A program made the translations under genes and the position numbers. A DNA stretch of 64,000 bases from Aradus depressus (Eukaryota > Arthropoda > Insecta > Hemiptera > Aradidae), in the NCBI GenBank assembly GCA_963662175.1, contig OY759215.1:57181213-57245212 (forward strand), given 5' to 3'. Under the pieces are notes generated by a model. The model made no database searches and was not told the DNA's origin. It saw only the letters and a program-made list of their open reading frames with translations. Shown here piece by piece: positions 35,276 through 47,099 of the stretch (position 1 is its first letter; every line of letters begins with the position of its first letter).

Positions 35276-36489
35276 AAAACGACCTCTTTGCAGATTGGTT
35301 CTCCTCTCCTATCTTCACAGACCACTTTAATATAACGGTAGTATTGCCTTTAATTAATCAAATAAAAAACAATCCAATAGCTCTGTGGTCTAAACAGTAC
35401 AAAACGTTTACGCTGGGTACTAGGCCAGGCAGAGACTCTTCAGGCAGACTGGTTACATCTCATTCTGAACAATGTTCGCCAGAGACGTCCAGTAGGTTAC
35501 ATAAAGAAGAGGCTTTATCTTCACAAAATTGGCCAAAAGGGCTCTGGTTTTCCCTTCCTCTTATTCGTCATAAACTCGTCTAATTATTGGACTAAATTTC
35601 TTTTTTTCAACATTAACAGGATACTTTCTTCGAAATAAATAATTGTATGGGGTACATCTTTGACATAGATCCTTGTTTTCTTTGGATTGTTTGTAATCAC
35701 ATTATTTTTGTTGTTTACAAATATAATGCTTGATCCGAAAATTACTTGGCTATGTCAACTAGGTGATGCTGTTATTAATAAAATGTTGTCGAGGGCTTAG
35801 TTTCTTTTTTGTTTCAGTTTGAGGACAATAACGTTTATTCGTAAAATTTCAGAGGAATTGTGGTGTGTAAATCTTCCCTTGTTTATTGCAGTTTCAAAGT
35901 TTGACAGGAAAAGGTTCTGAGTTTTCAAAAGTTCAAATTTTAACTTTGACCAAGAGCATCAAAAGTTCTCATCGCATTGAACAAAATGTTTCATGATAAA
36001 TTTTTCACATAAAAGTATAATTTGTCATGAATACATTCTTGTACGTTCGTCCTTATGTTCGTTATTGTATCTCGAGATTGGTTAAACCAAGATCGACCAA
36101 ACGAATGACATTCAAAATGTATTATTATAAATTCTTCAATTTAACTATGTATATATTTAGGAGTTAGAAAAGTAACATTAGCCGTATTTCCGAGCATTCT
36201 CTTGTTCAAAGAACTATTTTGCGTTTGACTTTACTGGCTAGATTTTGTTTGTGCTCATAGCAGTTTGCCAACTGGGAAGATTGGGTCATTCCTGCCTGGA
36301 CTTCATGAATTGCATGAAGATGAAGCAGACTGTTCTAAAATCCCCCGAGCTCCTGGTTCAATGCATCACCCCCTGCCCCCTTTATTGAATATATAAGGGA
36401 GGCATCTGGCTCAGTGACAGTCCGTTGGGGAGCCCACATCGTTACTCGTAACCAATATTTTCAACGACTCATCCAAATTCTTTAGTACT

Positions 36490-37500
36490 TTATACGGTTT
36501 AATACATTGGGGATCATGTAGCTCGAGTATTAATATTTTCAGACTTCAGAAAAAAGCATTAAGAATTATAAACAATATTACTCACAGAACAAGCTGCAGA
36601 GAAACATTTAAACAACTTAAAATCCTGCCTTTGCCATCGCTATTTATATTTGAAACATTAATGGTTATTAGGAAAAATAAAAATATTTAGAAAGAAAACT
36701 TTCGAATAACTAAACATTGCTATTCTCTTTTTGAAAAAAGTATAACTCATAAAGGAATTAATTTATTTAATGCCCTTCCCCACTTCTTGAAGTCAATAGA
36801 TACAATAAAAAAAATTTTAATTTCAACTAAAAATGTTCATGTTAGAGGAAACCCTTTACACGGAAACGGAATTTTATTGTGTCACTTTTCAAAAAGAATA
36901 AAATAATCACAAAAAAAAAAAAGTGTTTCATATTCAAAAAACATTATTTGATACAAAGCTTTCATTTTTATTTTTTGGGCAGAGTTCCTCCACATCTTAA
37001 ATGTCAGTCAAATGTACGTTGTTTTATTTATTAATTCATAATTTTTTATTTATTTAGACTTTTTTATATATTCATTTATGATTGATTAATATATATATAT
37101 ATATATATATATATTATTTTTCATACATTTTTATAGTTACATTGTTTTGTTTCTTTTCTATATCTCGCATATTGAAGAACGTCCCGAAACATCGTTGGGA
37201 TAAAGACACTTCCGAAGAGTTTTTTTGAAAAATAGCAATCTTAATTTTTATTAAATTGAAAAATGTCTCTACTTATTATAAATGTATCATCTTGTATTTA
37301 ATTTATTTGTTCAATTAAGTATTTATTTGTTCAGTTTTCATTAATTTAATTTCACATTTTTAAATAATTTTGTTATTACTACTAATCATAGATGTGTTAG
37401 ACTCAACTAGTTATAAATCTAATTTATAAGCTATCTTAATGTATAAATTCTTTTGACGTATCCTATTACCATGTATTGGTTTAATGGAAATAAATTTATT
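36490..37500 (+). mobile_element. CR1-group LINE 3' fragment, copy 1 (plus strand)
   Basis: ORF2 remnant (36493-36900) followed by about 600 bases of 3' UTR. The 3' end has the signature TTATAAGCTATCTTAATGTA, then ACCATGTATTGGTTTAATGG, then AATAAA and TTATTATTA repeats. Two other copies of the same 3' region are present on the minus strand (10280-11060 and 52010-53440). A short-repeat 3' end instead of poly(A) is usual for CR1-group elements. Confidence 0.75.
36493..36900 (+). pseudogene. CR1-group LINE ORF2 C-terminal pseudogene
   Basis: From 36493 the frame reads YGLIHWGSCSSSINIFRLQ, then KKALRIINNITHRTSCRET and FKQLKILPLPSLFIFETL. This matches the thumb and post-thumb blocks of CR1/Jockey-group ORF2 (YG-x3-WG, LQKKA-R-I, SC-x3-F-x2-L-x-ILPLPS). 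A TAG at 36688-36690 interrupts it. The same frame resumes with KGINLFNALPHFLKSI. A frameshift at the A-run near 36810-36820 then moves the last block (a LEETLYTETEFY motif) to another frame. It is inactive. Only about the last 130 residues of the original protein remain. Confidence 0.75.
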
Positions 37501-37504
37501 ATTA

Positions 37505-38505
37505 TGAAATTTAATGCTGTTATTTGTTACCTTTCCCAGAAATGATCTGTCACCCGACTTTAGAATAAGAAAGCTTACTTACTCAAAAATAAAAATGGTA
37601 GATCGGATTTTAACCTAACACATAACTCAATGCTCAAAACAAAATTTAGAGCTCCAGACAATTTTGTGGAACATACTTTTTTTTACGATTTTTGCAGAAT
37701 TGGCTGCATAATAAGAGGGAATTGAACTTATACCTCGTGAAATTATGTAATCACGTAACAAATTTAGAATTTTACGACTTTCAATATATCTATATTCAGC
37801 ACTAGTATTGCAATTATTTTATATTCTGGTGAAATGATTTATTCCTTTTCTCCCTTAGTACATTGGTTGGTGTATTTATTCTTCATACAGTTGTAAATAT
37901 CTGTTTGTATATTTTACCATGCAACAAGTTCATGTGACGAGAGGATTTGATAAGTAACCACGAATACACTCTTCGTCTTAAATATCAAATATTGTATCCA
38001 CTCGTTTGTCTTATCTTTGATTAGGTACTCTGTTGGTTAGTTTCGCTAACGGATATTCGGTATCTGATCTGGGTTTCTGTGCTGTAACTTTATGTTTACT
38101 TTAAACTTGGTATTGTTTAGTTGTCATTCTCTGTACAAACATTCCTCTGTATCAACATTCTAACCTCTCATGTCGTGTCTTTTGTTCACTAATTGTTATC
38201 CTTCGTATTTGTTGTACACTCTAATTATGGTTTTCCTGTTTTCGGTTTCCATGAAACTTTCGAAACGTGTATTTAACGTTTTGTCTCAACTCCCACTTCA
38301 AATGGAGATTTGACAATATCACGACTCATTGGCATTTATTTTTCTAGCACTTTCTCTGTTGGAAAAAGGCGTCGGTACTACGCTACTGTAGGCTACGTAC
38401 CGCCCCAGCACGAACTAATACGTTTTCACTCTCTCTTCGCCCAATCCACCGTCACAACTAAAACTCAATATTTTACTTACATAGTGGCTTCTGAAAGTCA
38501 TACTA
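37505..38505. other. Intronic unique sequence
   Basis: No repeat or coding signal recognised. Confidence 0.5.
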
Positions 38506-38509
38506 AATG

Positions 38510-38840
38510 TTGTGTTGATTAATTCTATCGGAAGTTATTAGAGTTCTTGTGGTAATCTTTCCTCCTAATCTCCTCTAGAGTTCTTGTGTTAATCTTCCCC
38601 CTTGCCTTTAGGCGATTTAGCTGAAAATCAATAGATGTTGTCCTAAGAGTTCTGGATACACATATAAAATGTTGTATCGATTCATTCCTTCTGTCGGGAG
38701 TTGTGTTCTCAGACAGAATTTTTTTTAACTGTTTGGCATCAGGAGATTTGAAAACATGAAATTTTATTGAAAACTCCGCAATTTCTGATCCGAAATTTCT
38801 GACATATTACATAAGCCCCTAACATCGTGTAGCTGGGGAA
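38510..38840 (-). repeat. Family A, partial
   Basis: GCTGAAAATCAATAGATGTT, TCCTAAGAGTTCTGGATACA and CGTGTAGCTGGGGAAGTAAA. Confidence 0.65.
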
Positions 38841-38844
38841 GTAA

Positions 38845-40165
38845 AATATAATTTGATATCGTTATTTTCTATTTTAGTAAAAAAAAACTCGGTGAAAAGA
38901 TTACCCTTAGTGTGGCTGAAGCCTCCCTCAATTTTTTCTCTTATAAACTATTTAATGCCTACATTTTGAGTTTCACGAGAATTGATCATTGGGAAAAGGG
39001 TATAAAATAGAGTCAAAAAGCGTGACATTTCAGTTTTCGAAATGATTCATAAAGGAATTTGTTAGATTCGATGACATTTGAGGGTGCCATTTCATCTCTT
39101 TTTGCGATGTAGTTATATATATATAACAATTCACCTTATTTTCTAGGAGGCTGGCTTCTAAATTTAAAAAAATGTTATTGAAAAGATACCATTTGAAGAA
39201 GAATGAAGGGAAAATAAGTCTAAATAGTAGCTGATGTGATATTCTGAGAATGACAATGCTCCGGCTGCAGAGACCATCAATATAAGAGTTGAAAAGTAAA
39301 GTAAAGCAAAAGAAACTTTATTTTATCCCTCGAGACTTTTCAATAGCTGTCTGGAAAGACATACTGAAAGTCCCCGAACTACAGCCTCGCTTGCTGGGAG
39401 CTTTGATTGTGTAGTAACTAGGATTGCTGGTTGAGGACCCATGATATTATAGATGTCAGCATCCCTGGTCGGGCCCCGTGATATTGTAAATGTCAAGATC
39501 GCTGGATTTATTTCCTAGCTGGATCACCAATTTATTGGTGAGATGGATAGAAACTTTGGTTGAATCCCCGATCACTCGGTTGAGCCCTGACATTGACGCG
39601 GGGCCAGACTCCAGGAGAAAGGACGAGCTCTAGAAAGTTACTAGCTCTTTCTAAGTACAAAATTAACTGTCGCGCAACTGCGCAAAGTGGAATTAATTAC
39701 CGATGTTCGAACGTACATTGATTTGCTCGTGTTCGCTTGGAACTTGGGTGAACTTAGCTGTACCGTAGAGACCAACTTGTCGAGCAAGCTGTCGCTGGTG
39801 GTAGACAAGCCTATGGTAAGACTGGTATTAGCTGGCCCGGCCTGGATTTACATGTTATTGAAGGACTTGTAGCGTTGGGGCAGTTGACTTAGCACTGTCC
39901 GACCTGCACCCAATGGAGCTCTCTGCCTACTCTAACACCTCACTTCCATCAAATTGGCTTTGAAGGGAAGCTGTCAGATCACATCAAGTTAATTTTTTCA
40001 TTAGCAGAGGATGAACAAGTTTATATTAAAAATATGTTCTCAGAAAAAAGGTAAAAACGCTGACATCCGACTTATAGAAATACCTACATCAAAAAATAAA
40101 ACAAACCTGAGCCGAGATGTGAACCGTAGAAAATAAACTGAGGTCCATCCAAGAAAATATCGGTG
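38845..40165. other. Intronic sequence with a moderately GC-rich middle
   Basis: 39370-39870 has an imperfect internal repeat (GATATTATAGATGTCAGCAT and GATATTGTAAATGTCAAGAT) and no coding likeness. It may be part of an unrecognised element. Confidence 0.35.
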
Positions 40166-40169
40166 AATG

Positions 40170-40330
40170 GAAGAACTCGAAGTGTGGCTGATGCGGTTCC
40201 GTCTGGGCCACAGTCAGGTAACCCATGGCCACTTCATCAACATGGTTGCAGCCCCAGGCTGTATCAAGTGTGGGGCCTGGCCTCTCTTGGTAAGCCACAT
40301 CCTGGATGGCCAAGGGGATCCACACAAGAG
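40170..40330 (+). pseudogene. LINE ORF2 fragment with RNase H-tail/zinc-knuckle block
   Basis: The plus frame reads LMRFRLGHSQVTHGHFINM, then CIKCGAWPLLVSHIL. This matches the R-x-GH-x2-TH-x2-L ... C-x2-CG-x3-T-x2-H-I/V-L block near the C-terminus of Jockey-group ORF2 proteins. The expected final cysteine of the knuckle is lost (DGQG replaces a VECP-like end). The neighbourhood 40100-40340 is GC-richer than its flanks, fitting an old insertion. The frame stays open to 40484, but the part after about 40330 shows nothing recognisable. Confidence 0.6.
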
Positions 40331-40499
40331 ACTTTCAAGCGATGCTATGAGAAGACGGCTTGACTACAGAAGTCGACAAAACAGCGATAAAGGAAAGCAG
40401 CGGAAATTTGGGCAATGTCAACAAAGGAATCTTTTTCTTCTGTTTTTCTGGAACTTCACGATCATCCGGTTTTCTACAACCTGATCTGCTGTTTTGAGA

Positions 40500-41840
40500 A
40501 GTGATATTTTGCTCACAATATGCGGCTGTCACAATTTATTTGCCGAAATGTTATCTTTTAACCTATCTAAATCAATCATTTCATTACAAATGTTATGCCT
40601 GAACAGTTACTCAACTGTCATATCGTACCATACGATTTTTTCACTTTATCACTGTCTGTCTTTTTGAACTGACCTCCTGCACCATCCGCAGGCCTTGAAC
40701 ATGTTTCGGATTTAATGTCATTAGATACCTAGGTTTATACGAAACCTAATAAACATGAGATGTAACTCTGTTAGATGAAAACAATATTTAATGTTTTAAA
40801 AATGATTAATTTTTATTTTATAATTTATGTATCGATTTTGGTTTGCATATCAAGTTTTTCTGTAGACTTTTATTTAAAACAGATGGTTAAGACATGTATA
40901 GGGATCTGGGTGAAAAATATATTTGAACATTAAAAAATAAGAAATATACTTTTTTATTTTCTAACACTTACGCCTAGCCTAACTTTGAGTGACACATCAT
41001 CGTAGCCCAAGGTGGTATACTCGTATATAGGTACATGAAGGCGCTGGATCAATCATCTCGACCAGGTAGACGCGGCATTAGGAGTGTTTTGTATTCATTT
41101 TGTTCCATTTTCTGATATCTACATCTCCCCAGGGGCGGACACAACACCTCCTCCTTCCCCGTATCTCATATCTACATATAGCTTTACATTTTGCCAAGGG
41201 TGAATTTCAAACCAACAAAAAAAAAAGTAATACACCTATGAAGAAGGAGTTTCATTTTCTAGAGCTGTTGAATTTAAATAATAAATGGTGGGTATTTTTT
41301 TTTTTTTTTTGAAAGAAGAACCAATTTTCCTGTCGCTATACTCAATGGATAGTTGAAGTTGAGATGGGGGTTGCCAACAACTTTGTCCCCTTTGGCAAAT
41401 TTATATTCTATCCCAAATTCTAAATAATACATTTTTATTTATTTTATTTTTTGTTGAATAAATACATATTGAAATGACGAGTATAATACTATAATAATAA
41501 TAATAATACTCATTTATAATACTTTAGATAATAATAATTTTGATTTTTTTCTGTAATATTTTTTTACTCGTTTAATTTTATAGTTGTTTTACTCACACAA
41601 AGACTAAAGATAACATACTTAGAATAGCATTTAACGCTATAACGCATAACGCACTTTTTGAAAATGTTTGACATCCCCTCCCCCTTTTGTCACAAAGTGT
41701 CAGACTGTTCTGATCAATGCATTATCTTTGTACGATCTAAATATGCTAGAATTTCAGACCGAAAAAAAGGACATTCTCATATTCCCATGTACTGGTCCAC
41801 CTTTCCTCATTGCTTCGTAAATATGAAGGAAAATAACTAG
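40500..41840. other. AT-rich intronic sequence
   Basis: A T-run at 41296-41311 and TAA triplets at 41494-41508. No gene. Confidence 0.5.
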
Positions 41841-41842
41841 AC

Positions 41843-41871
41843 CTGACGATGGTATAAAGCCGAAACCGGTA
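41843..41871 (+). other. Hammerhead-like motif 5 (most complete)
   Basis: CTGACGA, T, GGTATAAAGCC, GAA, ACCGGT, A. The ACCGGT can form a 2-bp stem III (AC/GU). The following GUU can pair with the GAC before CTGACGA (GC, UA, U-G pairs), leaving a GUA cleavage-type triplet. A TA microsatellite follows at 41876-41904. Confidence 0.4.
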
Positions 41872-41873
41872 GT

Positions 41874-41906
<33 letters not shown>

Positions 41907-42109
41907 TTAGTGGACAATATTTCAAAAATAAGTTTGTTTTATTCATTTATGAAGGAAAAGCTAGATATACAAAAATACATACAAAAACATTTTTTGAACA
42001 CTGCTGCTAAGATGAATAAATAATGAAAACATATATTATTGAAATTTTCAGATATTTTGAAGCAGTCCCTTCTTTTAGATGTGGGTAGGACTTGCCATTA
42101 AGTTTTTTC

Positions 42110-42430
42110 TAATATTAGATTTTTCCTTATACACTCATTGTAAGAGAATATTGTAATCGTGCGAAAATTCGAGTTTTCAACGGACTTTTACTTTTCAAGG
42201 TCTCCTAAACTTGCCTCTGTGTGTGTGATTAGAACTTAGTGAGCGCTGTAACTCAGAAACTTTTGTAACTATAAACTTGAAATTTGAAATTAAGATGTCA
42301 CATGTACTAACTCAGATCTAATTAGGTTTAGGCCGAAATCTGACAAAAATTGATTCTACACCTAATAATGTACCACTTATATTTATGATCTAATCAAAAA
42401 TATATTGAAATCAACATTTATTTATTGATT
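42110..42430 (+). repeat. Family B copy
   Basis: ATATTGTAATCGTGCGAAAA, TCAGATCTAATTAGGTTTAG and ACCACTTATATTTATGATCT. Confidence 0.65.
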
Positions 42431-42550
42431 GGAAGATAGTTTTTTTTTTACCTTTCTTCTACCTTGACGTAATTTTACTACTAAACGTTTTAATTTTAAA
42501 TTAAATTAATAATTAGCGAAAATGCTAATAATAAAACTCATTTTATATTT

Positions 42551-43069
42551 ACTTATTTATTGTAAATAGTTGCTTTCCTTTATTTATGTTTAGATTCATC
42601 ATTTGATAATAGCAAATAATTACCAAGACTAGTTGTGGAGTAAATAAAATATATTGTTTAACTGATACCTCCGCATTACTTATTTATTGTAAATAGTTGC
42701 TTTCCTTTATTTATGTTTAGATTCATCATTTGATAATAGCAAATAATTACCAAGACTAGTTGTGGAGTAAATAAAATATATTGTTTAACTGATACCTCCG
42801 CATTACTTATTTATTGTAAATAGTTGCTTTCCTTTATTTATGTTTAGATTCATCATTTGATAATAGCAAATAATTACCAAGACTAGTTGTGGAGTAAATA
42901 AAATATATTGTTTAACTGATACCTCCGCATTACTTATTTATTGTAAATAGTTGCTTTCCTTTATTTATGTTTAGATTCATCATTTGATAATAGCAAATAA
43001 TTACCAAGACTAGTTGTGGAGTAAATAAAATATATTGTTTAACTGATACCTCCGCATTACTTATTTATT
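42551..43069 (+). repeat. 127-bp tandem array, four full copies
   Basis: ACTTATTTATTGTAAATAG starts at 42551, 42678, 42805 and 42932, with a partial fifth at 43059. By eye the copies are identical. The unit contains a degenerate foldback arm (AGACTAGTTGTGGAGTAAAT) related to 27985-28197. Identity between copies implies very recent expansion, or an assembly artefact. Confidence 0.95.
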
Positions 43070-43517
43070 AAATAAACGTAGTAAAACTAAAACACATTTT
43101 ATACGAAAAATATTTTTATAACCATCCTAAAATGTCCTTATGAAACCCATTTTTTTATACATTTGCTTGCTCGACGTGGAAACACTTTGTCCTATTCAAA
43201 ACTTTACCAAACGTGTTCTTTAATAGATTTTAAATCGCTCACGTGTCCTTAGATTTAAGACAGGGCCAGAACTAACAAACGTATATATTTTCGCCCCCAA
43301 TTTGGGTAGCGGCTCCTTCATGACATGTAACGAAAGGTTAGTCGTGAGACTATTGAATGGATCACAACTTGAAACATAAATATTATATAGAATGGTTAAT
43401 ACATCAAAAAGTTTGAACAAGAAATTTACTCAAGAGGTCGAAAAAGACAAAAACGATAACGATACTGCTCCAACTTTTCCACAGAACACTGAATGGCACA
43501 TCAGCACATGACTGACA

Positions 43518-43716
43518 TCTACAGTGAGACTGGAGACACAATATCCGTGCAAATGTATCAGGTATCTAGACCGTGCCTGCTTGCCACTGTAGCACTCCAG
43601 CCCCGATCTGGTCACATCTATAGTGAGACTGGAGACACAATATCCGTGCAAATGTATCAGGTATCTAGACCGTGCCTGCCTGCCACTATAGCACTCCAGC
43701 CCCGATCTATCCTATT
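43518..43716 (+). repeat. 99-bp tandem duplication (two copies)
   Basis: GTGAGACTGGAGACACAATA recurs 99 bases apart (first copy from about 43518, second from about 43617). Because 99 is a multiple of three, a frame stays open through both copies. That frame shows no protein likeness and is probably incidental. Confidence 0.9.
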
Positions 43717-43864
43717 TATTTTTATTTTTTGCCTCTTTGCAGTCTGTAGTTTCATTTTTAACATCTGTCACACCTTTGGGGGCTATGTTTGTCCTTCGAA
43801 GCGCTTCTTATAAGTTTCTTAAATTTATTATAACTTTTTTTTAGTCTGATGAACTGTACATATT

Positions 43865-43975
43865 ACAGATCACAACATCCATGGTCCCGGTAGGGAGTTC
43901 TATCTATGAAATCACTTCCGCGCGGGATTCGAACCCATAAACCGTGGCGGGACCATGCAACCAAAAAACCCCTCC
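43865..43975 (-). mobile_element. SINE family 1, partial
   Basis: The minus strand reads CACGGTTTATGGGTTCGAAT, then CCCGCGCGGAAGTG and ACTCCCTACCGGGACCATGG. It matches the B box and body of the copy at 7120. It lacks a tail. Confidence 0.7.
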
Positions 43976-44489
43976 CTTTAGCCTGTACGTTATTTTTTCC
44001 AAAATATAAAGGTAATTTTCACATTTGGAACGAGCTCGGCAAATAGTTGAGTCCTTGCCTTTGGTAACATGTAATCAATATCTCGGTACTGGAATGCTAA
44101 TGTCTCTAATTGTAATACAATATTACAGTGTCCCCCAGGGCACCTTTGTTATTCAAATTTGGTTTTGATCCACACCGCTTAAACCCGGTTATCCGTCCTC
44201 AAATTTGACTAGGCTCTCCTTCTAATTTTCCATACATATACAAATAATATTTATTGACTGCTATCGAGTTCGAAACCTATCGGCTTTTGGTAAACGCAAC
44301 ACTCCGCATATTAGTATTTGTTTTCTGCTGAGATTTATGGTAACTGTAAATATATATTGTTGAACTTTCACTAAAACATGGCCTAGAACTTGTAGTGGAG
44401 GCATTTAATCCGATTGAAATGTTTGCGAGAATTGGGGCGTTAGTGTAATTGAGTGTTCTGGTAACACTTTCCGTTTTTTGTATATTTTT

Positions 44490-44700
44490 ACTTCTCCAGC
44501 TATACAAAGTGTAGGGGAAGTTATGTAATCGGTCGAAGAGAAGGGGGAGATTAGCAGAATGGCTTAACACAAAGACTCCAATAACTGCCAGTGTAATGAG
44601 TTTAATGAAACGAAATTTCATATGTAAATTCAAAGTGTTATAAGGATGAAACCTATCAATTTTCATCGGAATCAGCAGAAGGGGAGGATATAAAACGTAA
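44490..44700 (+). repeat. Family A, partial
   Basis: TTTTACTTCTCCAGCTATAC, then a jump to GGGGGAGATTAGCAGAATGG and AATAACTGCCAGTGTAATGA. Confidence 0.7.
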
Positions 44701-45039
44701 GGCTTTAATTTAAATAGACGACCTATTACTTCCGTCCAATTAATACTTGAAATAAAGCCTCAGGTAACTATATAACTGAAGAGTTAATTGTCTCTGTGCT
44801 GATCTCCTCAGTTGAATGGGTACTGTAGAGATTACTTGATGTAAGTAAGAGCTGAGTTGGGTCTGGAGGCAGCGACTGGAGGTGGCGGAGGCACTGGAGA
44901 ACAACACAGTTAATCCTGGAGGCACTTTGTGAGAGAACTAGGGCAAATCAGCGTTGCTCAGTCCTACCACCCGGATTAGTGTGGGTCAAATCCTAGTCCT
45001 AGTCTTAATGCGTCATTACTCGCTCGGGTTTAGGCTCGT

Positions 45040-45800
45040 CTCTCAAACATAGCTTTACCACCAGGTTTTCATATCCCTCTCCGAGTCTTATGCTTCATTA
45101 CTGGTCCAAAACTAGTATCATCTCTCAAATTACCACGACCCGATTCTTATTTCCTTCTCCTAGTCTTAATTTTTCATTACTGACCCAAAACTAGTATCGT
45201 TTTTCCAACGAAGCTCCACCACCAGATTTTTATATCTGGCCTTATTGTTTCATTACCGACCCAATTCCTGGCTCATATCTAAGATCGTCTCTTCAACAGC
45301 CCTTCACCACCAGGCTCTTATTTCCTTTTCCTTATCTTAATGCATCATCACTGGCTCATGTCTAGGGTTCTTTCTTCTACAATGCTTCACCACCAGGCTC
45401 TTATTTCCTTTTCCTTATCTTAATTCATCATCACTGGCTCATGTCTAGGGTCCTTTCTTCTACAATGCTTCACCACCAGGCTCTTATTTCCTTTTCCTTA
45501 TCTTAATTCATCATCACTGGCTCATGTCTAGGGTCCTTTCTTCTACAATGCTTCACCACCAGGCTCTTATTTCCTTTTCCTTATCTTAATTCATCATCAC
45601 TGGCTCATATCTAAGCTCTTCTCTTCAACAATGCTTCACCACCAGGCTCTTATTTCCTTTTCCTTATCTTAATTCATCATCACTGGCTCATATCTAAGCT
45701 CGTCTCTTCAACAATGCTTCACCACCAGGCTCTTATTTCCTTTTCCTTATCTTAATTCATCATGACTGGTTCATACCGGGATTATTTCTGCAACATTAAA
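45040..45800 (+). repeat. 83-bp tandem array upstream of the second DIP exon
   Basis: CACCACCAGGCTCTTATTTC starts at 45305, 45388, 45471, 45554, 45637 and 45720, an exact 83-base period. More divergent units extend back to about 45040 and forward to about 45800. It is pyrimidine-rich on the plus strand and ends about 240 bases before the exon acceptor. It shows no coding pattern. Confidence 0.9.
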
Positions 45801-46037
45801 ACATCCCCCGGTTCTTATACCCTTTTTCTTGTCTTGATACCATTACTGGCTCAGATATAGGTTTGTTTCTAAAAAAAATCTAGATTTATATAGTCCGTAT
45901 ATAAAGGATTAACATCGAATAGCGTTATCTTTACGTAATGTTATACAATCAGTATGACTGAAATGTGAATTATGAGTTTTGTGTTTTCCTTAAAATTATT
46001 GAATCCCCTAATCTTCAAAATATGTATTCATTTTCAG

Positions 46038-46193
46038 TGCCTCCAGACATTCTGGACAATGTGACCAGCACAGACATGATCGTCCGTGAGAACAGCAACG
46101 TGACTTTCAAGTGCGCCGCCTCAGGATCGCCACCCCCGACCATCACTTGGCGACGAGAGGGTGGCGAGAGGATACAGACTCCCAATGGCGAGG
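46038..46193 (+). CDS. Next internal exon of the same DIP/lachesin-like gene (start of Ig2)
   Basis: The acceptor ttcattttcag precedes 46038 and the best donor is GTACGTG at 46194. The exon starts with two bases that complete a codon with the last G of the exon ending at 24320. The joined reading is LDVV-VPPDILDNVTSTDM, exactly the Ig1-Ig2 linker expected in insect DIPs. Further on, VTFKCAASGSPPPTITWRR gives the first Ig2 cysteine and the core tryptophan. Two NVT sequons would be N-glycosylated in the extracellular domain. The exon ends in phase 1 after TPNGE, so the second Ig2 cysteine and Ig3 lie further downstream. I found no exon for them in the remaining 17.8 kb. Reading through the donor gives a non-Ig tail, which supports the splice choice. 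An alternative GT at 46198 would change the reading frame, so it is less likely. Confidence 0.93.
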
Positions 46194-46404
46194 GTACGTG
46201 TTTTTCTATCTATTCAGTTCATTTCAAGACTTACTGTTTATGTTTACATTTTCCTTTTTATTACCTAGCTGAAGGAGAATGGATTTACAGTCCTTTAACT
46301 AAGGAAATCTTAAAACTGTGGCTCAAAACATAAAGAATAAACATTAAGTTTCTTCTTCTTAAAGCACTATTATCTATAGTTTATTACTTGCTTATACCTA
46401 TTAT

Positions 46405-46660
46405 ATTATAGTTCGAAACCACGCCGAGGCCTTAATTTTTTTTTTTATCTGGGAGGTCAAATAAGCTTAAGCACGCCGTTCTTTGGATGGAACGTTAAGC
46501 AATGGTTCTGAGCCTATACCGTATCAGGTTCTCGTTATAGACCCTTACACTAGGTAGAAAAATAATTTAGGACAGACAAAATTTAGGACTGTCATAGTAG
46601 TGTCGGGCTCATGTCCGCCTTTGTTTGTAGTTAAAGCCCGGGCATGAGTTATAATAACTA
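46405..46660 (+). mobile_element. SINE family 2, partial head plus body
   Basis: It begins GTTCGAAACCACGCCGAGGC and continues TATCTGGGAGGTCAAATAAG through AAAGCCCGGGCATGAGTTA. It lies 210 bases after the second DIP exon. Confidence 0.7.
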
Positions 46661-46669
46661 ACCTATAGA

Positions 46670-47070
46670 CAGAGAAATATTGTAATCGTGGGAAAATCCG
46701 AGATGGAGTTTTCAAAGGATTTTCAAGTTTCAAGGTCCCTTGAATATGTTTTGTGATGTCTGTCTGTGCGCATGTGTATGTGATTAGAAATTTGTGGCCG
46801 CTCCGATTCAGAAACGATTATGAACTTGATATTTGGAATGAAGAAGTCATGTGCTTACTTAGATCTGATTAGATTTTGGCCGAAATCTGACGAAAATTTA
46901 GATAATTTTACTTTGGGGGTTAAGAATATTTTACAAGATACCGCTTATATTAATAATTTAATCACAAATATTTTCAGATAAAGGTTGTTGCGAAAACTAT
47001 TTGAGATAGGACCAATACGACCAAAGTTATAGCGCCTCAAAAAATGTTGAATATAAAAAAATATTCCTTT
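46670..47070 (+). repeat. Family B copy
   Basis: ATATTGTAATCGTGGGAAAA, TTAGATCTGATTAGATTTTG and ACCAATACGACCAAAGTTAT. Confidence 0.7.
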
Positions 47071-47099
47071 AGAAATATTTTAAAGTTAGGTTAGGTTAG

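Larger units (their letters stand above)
24321..46037 (+). other. 21.7 kb intron of the DIP-like gene
   Basis: It is bounded by GTAAG and TTTTCAG. Both flanking exons are in phase 1 at the junction. It is filled with family A repeat (starting about 170 bases after the donor), LINE, SINE and hAT remnants, and several tandem arrays. The 83-bp array lies just upstream of the acceptor. Long introns of this sort are usual in DIP genes. Confidence 0.85.

Noticed and set aside
35227..35583. 118-codon plus frame
   Set aside because: Its start is a SINE family 2 fragment and the rest matches no family. No splice or promoter support.
45040..45800. CRISPR-like regular array
   Set aside because: The whole 83-base unit is repeated, with no variable spacers. 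The context is a eukaryotic intron.
46198..46333. Extension of the second Ig exon to the stop at 46331
   Set aside because: The sequence after the GTACGTG donor loses all Ig character and becomes AT-rich, as intron does.
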